From assembly GCA_018287875.1 (NCBI GenBank), contig JAGVVL010000015.1, forward strand, positions 186,001-250,000: 64,000 bases of DNA, given 5' to 3'. The translations under genes and the position numbers were made by a program. Origin of the DNA: Nigrospora sphaerica. Its lineage: Eukaryota; Ascomycota; Sordariomycetes; Amphisphaeriales; Apiosporaceae. Positions within the stretch are counted from its first letter, which is position 1. Each line of letters begins with the position of its first letter. Shown here one piece after another: positions 56,367 to 64,000 of this stretch. The notes under the pieces are model-generated. The model made no database searches and had not been told where the DNA came from. It was given only the letters and a program-made list of their open reading frames with translations.

Positions 56367-56968
56367 GCCCCGTCCCTTTTGAAAAACCCGAGCCCCCCTC
56401 CTCCAGAGGGAGCGCATGTACACGCGCACACATGCAAACATACATATACACACACTCAAGCAGGGCTGGCTCTTTCCTACGCGCGGTGAGGGCAACCCCC
56501 GACGGGCAAGGGCGGGACGCGTGTGCCAAGAGATGCAGGGGGGACGGGCGGATCGAAAGACGGGCGGCGTGACGCCGGACTAGGCTGTGTACGTGGACGC
56601 CCACACACTTTCAACAGTAGTGGTAGGCCTGGCGGCGCCGGGGAAAGGATACGTGGGTTATGCAGGAGTCGCATCGCACAACAATGGTTCATGGGAAGGA
56701 GACAAATAGGTGGTCGTCAGGACGGGCTCAACCTTGTAGTAGTAGCAGTACGATAGACGACTCGTATGGAGGGGTATTCGGGAGCGTAGCGCAAGCTCAA
56801 GACAAAAAAAGAAGCCAGATATAGACGCGGCTGCCGGCCGTCGTCCTGTCGTGGCAATGGGTCCCCCCCCCTTTTTTTTTCCCCCGCCCGAGGTCTCGGC
56901 TCCGGCGTCGTCACTCTGGCGTCGTGGCTCTGGTGTCGGGGGCTTCCCCTCCTCTTTCCGGCTCGGGG
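56367..56968. other. Convergent 3' flank between gcv3 and hem3
   Basis: 600 bp shared 3' region of two convergent genes, with poly-C/poly-T at about 56866-56884. No gene is seen. Confidence 0.4.
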
Positions 56969-58048
56969 TTAGGCGGGCACCCACTTCTCGGCGCCGTCCT
57001 GGTTGGCGGCGCGCTCGGCGTTGATGACGTCGAGAATCTGCTGGGCACCGCGCTCCGTCAGCAGGCGGGCAATGCGCTGGCCGAGGGCGACGGCCTCGTC
57101 GGACGAGGCGACGGGGGCGGCGAGCTCGGCGTCGGCGTGGTGGGTACCGTCGACGCTGACGACGGTGGCGACGACGTGCAGGGTGGCGGCGTCGGGCCAG
57201 CGCGTCTCGACGCCGATGGGGACGCTACAGCCGCCCTCGAGGGCGCGCATGAGGGCGCGCTCGGCCTCGGCCTCGAGGCGGGCTGGGCGGCACTCGAAGG
57301 GGGCGAGCAGGGCGGCGACGTCGGCGTCGGCGGCGCGCGCCTCGAGGCCGAGCCCGCCCTGGCCGACGGCGTGCAGCATGCCGCCCTCGCCGGCGTCGAG
57401 GTACTGGGCGACGCGGGCGAGCAGGCCCATGCGCGAGAGCCCGGCGGCGGCCAGGATGAGGGCGCTGTACTCGCCGTCGGCGGCGTCGAGCTTGCGCAGG
57501 CGCGTGTCGATGTTGCCGCGCATATCGCGGAAGCGCAGATCCGGGCGGCGGCGGCGCAGCTGGGCCATGCGGCGCACGCTGCTGGTGCCGATGACGGCGC
57601 CGGCGGGCAGGTCGTCGAGCGAACGCACGGCGTCGGCGAGGCCGGCCTTGACGACGACGGCGTCGCGCGGGTCCTCGCGGACGGGCACGCAGGCGAGCAC
57701 GAGGCCGTCGGGCAGGTGCGTCGGCATGTCCTTGAGCGAGTGCACGACGATGTCCAGCTCGTCGGCGCGCAGGCCGGCCTCGAGCTCGTTGGTCCACAGG
57801 CCCTTGCCGTCGGCCTTGTCGAACTTGTACAGCGCCGTAATCTTGTCCCGGTCCGCCAGCGACTCCATGCCGACAATTTCGAAGCGCACGTGCGGGTGCA
57901 GCCGGCCGAGCTCCTCGGCCACGAAGTTGGCCTGCTTGAGCGCCAGCGCCGACTTGCGCGTGCCCACGCGGATCGTGCGCGGGCCGCTCGTCGTGTCGTC
58001 GCCGGCACTCGGCGTAGGGACGGCCTGGGGGGCGGGCGTTGTCGACAT
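56969..58048 (-). CDS. hem3: Porphobilinogen deaminase (hydroxymethylbilane synthase)
   Basis: Single exon, 359 aa. It polymerises four porphobilinogen molecules to hydroxymethylbilane in cytosolic heme biosynthesis. Visible motifs: IRVGTRKSALALKQAN (26-41), HSLKDMPTHLPDG (103-115) with the catalytic Asp107, GTSSVRRMAQLRRRRPDL (154-171) with substrate-binding Arg residues, and EGGCSVPIG (271-279) with Cys274, which holds the dipyrromethane cofactor. The start at 58048 gives a short disordered N-terminus as in other fungi; the open frame extends another 47 codons upstream without domain content. All key residues are present. The strong GC bias (most third positions G/C) makes long shadow frames on both strands. 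Confidence 0.95.
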   Translation of the reverse strand: MSTTPAPQAVPTPSAGDDTTSGPRTIRVGTRKSALALKQANFVAEELGRLHPHVRFEIVGMESLADRDKITALYKFDKADGKGLWTNELEAGLRADELDIVVHSLKDMPTHLPDGLVLACVPVREDPRDAVVVKAGLADAVRSLDDLPAGAVIGTSSVRRMAQLRRRRPDLRFRDMRGNIDTRLRKLDAADGEYSALILAAAGLSRMGLLARVAQYLDAGEGGMLHAVGQGGLGLEARAADADVAALLAPFECRPARLEAEAERALMRALEGGCSVPIGVETRWPDAATLHVVATVVSVDGTHHADAELAAPVASSDEAVALGQRIARLLTERGAQQILDVINAERAANQDGAEKWVPA

Positions 58049-59254
58049 GGTGGCGGCGAGGAGACCCTTTGTTTCCGTGCTTTCGCGGGGCGGCAAATTC
58101 ACGATATGGCGGGTGGGCGGTGTAGGCGTGTTTGTGCGAGTGTGTGTCGGGATGTTTCTTGGACCCTTTTTCCGATGGCGGGGTATCAATGGCGGGCGCA
58201 GACAACGAATTGGGCCGATGAATCATGGCGGGGTCGTTCTGTCTTCGGGATTTCCCCCTCCAGGTGCCCTGGCCACTGGCCCTGGCAGCAACCGTTGGGC
58301 CTGTAATGGGAAGTCTCCGCCCCTGTTTTCTTGGGTGCACCATCGCTCCGTTGCATGCGAGGGTGTACCTACATCCAGTGATGCAGGGGGGTTCTTACGT
58401 CGGGATCTTTAATTGGCTCCATTGCGTGAGGCCCGAGCCGAGTTCCCACGCAGGATTCCTATGCCTCTCTCACCGTGCCTGCGTCGCCCAATCCAGCCTG
58501 GATGAGCTTGGCTCCACGTCGATTCGCTACATATGTGTCCAAATACGAGTACGCGGGGGCACAGGCAGCCCCTTCCCGCTCGGCAGTTGCTCATCTTGGG
58601 CAATTCTCCGAAGTCCCGGCCGGGACGGGCGCGAATCGCCTAGTGTCCGCCATCACGTCGTAACACGGCCAACGTGGCCCTGCGCACAGGTACCATCATC
58701 GCCGCCGCTGTGAATGGGTTTCCGTCCCGTCGCCGAGTCCGATGTCGAACGTAACCCCGGCCCGAATGGGAACCTGTGTAGCCCCTAGGCGGGCGCGCCG
58801 CCAGTGGCTAGCAGGCGTCAGGTGGTAGCGTTGGTGTTCAGTGCCTTCTGGAAGCATCAAGTATTTGCCTGTTTCCAGGCTCGGGTTTTACTACCATCGT
58901 GGATGGAGTGTCTTCTCGTCCTATGTTGGTCCTACGGAGTCACTTGGCGGGAGAAGCGTCCCACGGTGACGCGTCGTGCCCGTCGTGCTTGCCGTGCTGG
59001 CCAGACGAGGTGAGAAACTCGGCTGGGACCAAGTTTCACGATCTTTTGCAGCCAACGCTTCCGATACGACCTGGGATACATAACGACCAGATGGGCTCGA
59101 CCTACAAGTATTTAATCAAGACGACGGTGATTATCGATCTCATCACTCCTCGAAGCAAGTCGTCCAGCCACCTCGAAAAGCCTCGGCGCGTCGAAGGCCA
59201 CAAACCCCTCACCCGGCGAAGCTCCAGTTCACCAAACCACCCCCCAATTAAACC
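58049..59254. other. Intergenic spacer
   Basis: 1.2 kb divergent flank between hem3 and the small secreted protein gene. No supported gene or repeat. Confidence 0.4.
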
Positions 59255-59716
59255 ATGCACCCCTCGGCACCCTTGTTGCTGGCCCTCAGCGGTGTAGGCC
59301 TGGGCCTGCGGCGACAGGGGGCGCAAGCGGCGACGGCGACGGCATCGTCACCGACGTCGGCGGCGGCGCCGCTGGGCACGGGCGTGGGCGGAAACGGCAG
59401 CGGTGGCAACGGGGCGGCCAAGTGCGGCAAGGGCTTCACGTACTGCGGCTACATGCTGCAGAACGGGGGCCACAACTTCGCGGCCGCGGCCGTCAACCAG
59501 ACGTACTGCGCGGCGGGGGCGGCCGACTTCTGCCCCGGCGGCGTGCCGCGCACCCACCCCGACCAGGCCGTCTTCGTCTGCCTCGACGAGAGCCCCGCCG
59601 CCATCCAGCTGCTCTGCGCCTGCGCCAACCGCTGCCTCAACGCCGCCGACTCCAATAACATCGCCCACTGCGACGCCGCCTGCTCCAACGTCAAGTGCGG
59701 CGGCGGCGGCGCCTGA
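59255..59716 (+). CDS. Small secreted cysteine-rich protein
   Basis: 153 aa, single exon. The N-terminus MHPSAPLLLALSGVGLGLRR is a weak but plausible signal peptide, with cleavage near AQAA. A Gly/Ala/Thr/Asn linker follows, then a compact domain with 11 Cys (KCGKGFTYCGYM, NQTYCAAGAADFCPGG, FVCLDES, LLCACANRCLN, IAHCDAACSNVKC). One N-glycosylation site (NQT) is in this domain. Size, Cys density and secretion signal make it an effector-like or wall-active candidate, but no family is recognised. An odd Cys count suggests one free or intermolecular Cys. It ends in a Gly run, GGGGA. Confidence 0.7.
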   Translation: MHPSAPLLLALSGVGLGLRRQGAQAATATASSPTSAAAPLGTGVGGNGSGGNGAAKCGKGFTYCGYMLQNGGHNFAAAAVNQTYCAAGAADFCPGGVPRTHPDQAVFVCLDESPAAIQLLCACANRCLNAADSNNIAHCDAACSNVKCGGGGA

Positions 59717-60336
59717 AAGGCCCGAGAGGCGAGGAGGATGGCGCCCCCCCCCCCCCCCGTGGCGACGATAGGGAGGGCGAGGAAAATCATGTTGCGTCAG
59801 GAAAGGTCGAGAAGAGGGATGGATTTTCCGGGGTTAAGGGGTCATGGCTGGATGCATCCAGTTTCCTTCGTGTTCTTCGCTCAATCCTGCAGGTACACGG
59901 GGCCGGCTTGGGAAACAGCACGAAATCAGGCCCCAAGTGGCGCAGCAAGTTTGCTTTCCTAGGTACCACCATGGATCGTTACTCCATCCTTCGAAAGGCC
60001 GTTAGTCCATTGTCGTGACCCCTCGTGTGGCATCTCGGCTTTTGGGCTAGCCGGTTCCGGGTCCACCAGGAGACCGCGCCTGCGTCTTACGGGTGAACCA
60101 AGTAATCAAGGACGGCAGGCGGAGTTGTAGTTGTGGGGGTTCCGTGCTCATTATTCATATTCGTATTCCTTAGTGGATACGTTGCTATGTGTATATTTTC
60201 TCATGGGGCAACGGCGGCATTCCTCGGCGGGAACCAAACCGTGGCGCCCCGGTCATTACTCATCACGGCACTTTATTTCAGGCCGCTCTCCACCCTGTCG
60301 TGACCTTTGTCATCCGTCCCAGGGGATATCGGGCGC
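59717..60336. other. Convergent 3' flank between the Cys-rich protein and LAAO genes
   Basis: 620 bp with a C run around 59745-59758. No gene is supported. Confidence 0.4.
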
Positions 60337-62542
60337 TCACACGTCGATCCAGCGGGCCATCCACTTGTCGACGGCGGCCTTGGCCTCGTCGACGAGGCCG
60401 AGCTCGAGCAGCAGCTGGACGGCGCCGCGGACACCCGACTCGAGGGCCGAGGCGATCCAGGCGTGCGTGTACGAGGTCTGCTCGCCGACGAAGACCATGT
60501 GGTTGTACGTCTTGAAGTACTCGGGCAGGTAGAGGGCGTGCTGGCCGATCGTCGGCTCGGCCCAGGATCCGCTCTCGAGCGGGTCGAGGTACCAGCAGCG
60601 GCGGTTGTACTTGCCCGTGTAGGCGGCGGCCGCCGCCGGCCCGTGGATCTCGTTCATGGCGTCGACGACGTACTGCACGTGCTCGGCCTCGGGAACGGAG
60701 AGCCAGCGCGTCGCCCAGTCGCCCGATGCGTACGAGCCCAGCAGCGTCGCGGGCCCCGTGCCGTTGATGTTGTACGACGGGTAGCAGATGCTGCCGATGC
60801 CGGGGATGTCGGTCGTCGTCGAGCAGCCGCCGTAGATGGGCGCCGGCAGCTTCTCCCAGAAGCGCGTGCTGTACTCGAGCGCCACCTTGCACGCGCCGCC
60901 CATGGGCAGGTTGGCCACGGCGTCGGCCATGGTCGCCGGCAGCTGCGGCAGCCGCCACCGCTTGACCTTGGAGAAGGGCATGGCCACGACGGTGTAGTCG
61001 AACGTGGCGTTGCGCGCCTCGCGCGTCGCCGCGTCCTTCCACGACAGCCGCACCCGCTCCTCGTCGGCGAGCCACTCGGCCCCATCCACGTGCGTGTTCA
61101 TGTGCGTCACGTTGTCGACGAGCGGGTGAAACGCCTGCGGCAGCCGGCTAAGGCCGCCGTCGATCGTCTTCCACGTGTCGGCCCCAAAGTACACGTTGTC
61201 GTAAAGCTACCTCTTCGTCAGCACGGCCGGCAATCTCGGCGGGGAGGTGAGTTCCTTACCGAGTTCCAGAAGGACGAGCCCCCGTCGCCGGCAGTCACGA
61301 TGTCTGTGTCGTTGAGGGTGGCGTTGAGATAGTTGACCATGAAGGCGTACTCGGACCACGAGTCGCCGCCCTTGCCACCGAGACCGTTGCCTGGTTTTTG
61401 GTATGTTAGCAGAGATTCCCCAGCGGGATATCCGAGAGAGGGAGAGGGGATGGCGTAAAGGCGAGGCGGGACAGAGAAAGAGAGGGAGACGTACGCAGGA
61501 AATCACTGTGCGCCTTGTGCATGTTGGTGGCCACCTGGATCATGAAATCCTCGTCATTGGTGATGGCGTCAATCTTGTCCTGCAGGCGCTGGGTCGAGGC
61601 GTCGAGGGCGCGGGGCGGGGGCGCCAGCGAGGCGTTGGCCTTGATCTGGGCGAGGGTGGGCGGCATGCCCGTGTCGGGCAGCTTGAAGCCCTGCTTGTAG
61701 GAGAGGCCGTTGGGGCTCGACTGGAGCCAGGGGATGAAGTCGACGCTCCAGTTGGCGGCGTGGCCGTTGAGCGCGTTGAGCTCGGCGGCGAGCTGGAAGA
61801 CGAGTTGGTGGTCCGTCACGTTGTAGGTGGCGTTGCGCACCGTGATCTGGTAGGGGAAGCGCATCGGGCCCATCTCCTGGTACGAGTAGTCGAAAGGCCC
61901 GCCGCTGAGGTACTCGGTGTGCACGCGCCCGCCAAGCCGCTGCCCGCCCTCGAGCAGCGTGATGTTGCCGAGCCCGGCCTGGTGCAGCACCAGGTACGTC
62001 ATGAGGCCGGCCATGCCCGCGCCAACAATGCCGACGGCCCGGCCCTTGGCCGCCGCCGCGTCGACGGCGTCGAGGTGCTTGCCCTCGAGCAGCGCCACGC
62101 CGTCGAACCAGGGGCCCCACGTGTCGAAGCCCGTCTCCTGGCTCATGACGATGCCGGTGTCGTTGGCGCCGCGCTTCCGCAGGTCCCGCTTCCGCGCCCG
62201 GAACCGCTGCGGCCCGCTGCGGCCCACGAGCGCGCCCCGGCCATCCCAGGCCGCCAGGCAGTCGCCGGACCGCACGTCGGCGGGCACGCGCCAGACGAGG
62301 CGCGACGCCGTCGACCCGGCGCTGCGGCCCACGGTGTGGTGGGCATCGGTTTGGCGTTCGCCCGCGCAGGGCCCGTAGGTGTAGGTGACGGCGCCGTCGA
62401 CGGGCTCGCGGAAGTCGACGTGGACGTTGGCGAGGCGCGAGTCGAGCTCCGCCCGCGTCTCGAGGTGCACCGGCAGCGACGGCAGCGACGCCGCCGAGAC
62501 ACAGCTCAGCAGCAGCGGAGCAAGTTGGAGGGTGGCCTTCAT
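60337..62542 (-). CDS. Secreted L-amino-acid oxidase
   Basis: Three exons, 62542-61495, 61390-61260 and 61206-60337, with introns of 104 and 53 nt (GTACGT...CCAG and GTAAGG...GTAG), giving 682 aa. A signal peptide (MKATLQLAPLLLSCVSAAS) and about 100 residues with dibasic RKRDLRKR (117-124) precede the FAD domain, so a propeptide may be removed, as known for fungal LAAOs. FAD motifs: VGIVGAGMAGLMTYL (170 on), EGGQRLGGRVHTE and the C-terminal HMVFVGEQTSYTHAWIASA. Potential N-glycosylation sites are frequent (NATYN, NWSVD, NATLND). The enzyme oxidises L-amino acids to 2-oxo acids with release of ammonia and H2O2 outside the cell, used for nitrogen supply or defence. The frame is intact and length normal. 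Confidence 0.92.
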
Positions 62543-64000
62543 GGTGGCAGGAAGGGGAGGGGGGAGAGGTCGTGTGATGGTCCGCGCCTGGGCTCAGCAG
62601 GAGAAGTCGCTTCCCCTTTCCCGCGATCGAGGGCCCTTCTTTATACACGGCCGCCCGAGCCCGTCGGCCCCCGACACCGACCGGCTCCGATGCCCATTAG
62701 GCCGTAGGGGACAGAGCGCTATCGGACGCTTTACCGCCGCGCGCGCACCATGTCCTACCGGCGAGGGGGGCGAGTGGTGGTGGCATGGTTCCCGATAGCA
62801 GCGCGCCTTTCGCTGCACAGCCGGGCGTTGGCCACTCAGCACCTCACGATGACAAACACCGACCGAAGGGCGCACCATACCACAAACGGGAGCCCGTGGT
62901 ATCAAGGGCGTGGAGGCTCGGAATCCCATACGAGATAAGACACGCGGTGGGATCCGGACACCGAACCCACGGCCGATGAATCGGGAAGGGGGTGCAAGTA
63001 TGCTGCACTTCGCCCAAGCCAGCACATCGGCAGTCTGGCTGCGGGCAGTCCTTGGCGGTGCGACGGCTCGCGCGATACCGGCCGAGTCGTAGGATTCGTC
63101 GGATCGAGCCGTCCAGGCCCGTCGGTGCGGGAATGCGAGAAAACGTTTGGGTTGCTTGCTTCATATCAGCGTCGGCCCCCATACCGAAGCGGAACCAACG
63201 TTGCTTATCAGCGCCTCAAGCTCGGGGCACCGATTGGTGGTCTGTGGATGGACCGCGGGGGCTCCATGTCGCCCCCCCCCTTCCCCCGATTTGGTGCCGC
63301 TTTTGGGCTTAGACAAAGGTCCCCTCCGTTGTGGGATGGGCGGGCCGTGATATGGCTGACGGGAAGGGCGAGGCGAAGCGAAGCGATAACGACGGAGGCC
63401 CGCGGCAAATTGTCAGGCCGACTGATAAGCCTCCGGAGGCGCCAGGGCCCTTGCCCAACCCGCCCGGCCGGTGTCGTCGGCATTTTCACCGGGGACGAGG
63501 GTCAGCCCAAGGAGGGGTAATTGCCTCATCGTCCCCGACGCCGACGGGGTCATCTTGGCCAGCGGTTATAAGAAGGGTTGTCGGGTCCCGCACGGCCAGC
63601 GTCTATTTCGATCGAGGTGAAGTCGGACAGTTTCGGGGGGTGGGGTCGACGGCTGAAGCTAAGGTGGTGGCTGCAGACGCCCAGACTCTGGGGTTGCAGA
63701 CCCTGGAGCACCAAACTCCCTGCCCCTCGGCCGTCTTCACCTAGCTATGACGCCGGGGTTGCGTGCGCGTCGAGATGGGTTGGCCGGAAGCAAGCATACG
63801 TGTGGTTCCCCCGTCTAGCTCCTTGCTAGGGCTGCGTGTGCTTCTGGCTTGCCGTCTCGGGGTTCAGGCGTCCTAGGGCGAGACCCGTATCAGCAGACGA
63901 GCGCGAGCAACGACGGTGGGTGCTGGGGTTTCCTCAGGTGGCGTCCCATGTTCCCGTGATGCCACAGAAGAGCATAGGAGGCAAACGGGGTCATGGGGAG
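62543..64000. other. Gene-poor end of window
   Basis: 1.46 kb containing the LAAO promoter side and then GC-rich DNA with overlapping shadow frames. No supported gene. Confidence 0.4.

Noticed and set aside
56924..58412. Two plus-strand frames of 460 and 469 codons
   Set aside because: Antisense shadows of porphobilinogen deaminase with low-complexity Ala/Gly/Arg/Ser composition.
61403..62707. 434-codon plus-strand frame
   Set aside because: Antisense to the L-amino-acid oxidase exon 1, with no domain content.
1..64000. CRISPR arrays, bacterial-type operons, prophage or a Starship captain (tyrosine recombinase)
   Set aside because: I saw no regularly spaced repeats, Shine-Dalgarno-led operons or tyrosine recombinase motifs. 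The introns and the tRNA intron show nuclear fungal DNA.

Overview
This window looks like a piece of a filamentous ascomycete chromosome, probably a Sordariomycete and possibly Hypocreales. The genes are GC-rich, with short introns (about 50-165 nt) that have GTRNGY donors, CTRAY-like branch sites and YAG acceptors. Fungus-typical proteins occur: an AA9 LPMO with CBM1, a secreted L-amino-acid oxidase, an OPT transporter and an Spg1/Tem1 GTPase. Transposon relics show C-to-T/G-to-A decay with CAG-to-TAG and CAA-to-TAA stops, the usual mark of repeat-induced point mutation (RIP). The species cannot be named from the sequence alone.

Layout. 1-11.5 kb is a nested transposon stack. A RIP-degraded Gag-like ORF (minus strand, pieces in 1480-9060) is interrupted by a solo LTR with TSD TAAAG, and separately by a full-length Tad1-like LINE (copy A) with a 14-bp TSD. 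Copy A is itself interrupted by a 519-bp TRIM-like element with two identical 120-bp terminal direct repeats, TSD ATGTT and tRNA-like Pol III box motifs. The empty site of this TRIM insertion survives in LINE copy C at 41.12 kb. A 5'-end fragment (copy D) and a young 5'-truncated LINE (copy B, 14-bp TSD) close the stack. 11.7-18.6 kb holds accessory, poorly conserved genes: a STAND-type N-terminal/ubiquitin-like/AT-hook protein, an unknown-domain plus coiled-coil protein, and another orphan. All three need several single-base frame changes to be read through, so they are pseudogenes or carry assembly indels.

19.9-34.5 kb is mostly intact: a 7-TM protein with a GC-AG intron, a secreted FAD oxidoreductase, a small Cys-rich protein, an OPT transporter, an intron-containing tRNA-Leu(CAG) and a 74-aa membrane protein. 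35.5-39.5 kb is a second degenerate region: a broken RRM-domain gene lying between diverged 84-bp direct repeats, with short tandem repeats and a hexanucleotide microsatellite. 39.6-44.5 kb is LINE copy C (plus strand), full length with a 12-bp TSD and moderate RIP.

44.7-62.5 kb is a housekeeping/secretome stretch: AA9-CBM1 LPMO, GPI-anchored Ser/Ala-rich wall protein, Spg1/Tem1 GTPase (septation signalling), glycine cleavage H protein convergent with porphobilinogen deaminase, a small secreted Cys-rich protein and an L-amino-acid oxidase. Genes are separated by long gene-poor GC-rich spacers. No biosynthetic cluster, CRISPR array or virus is visible. The most unusual object is the recently inserted TRIM-like element.
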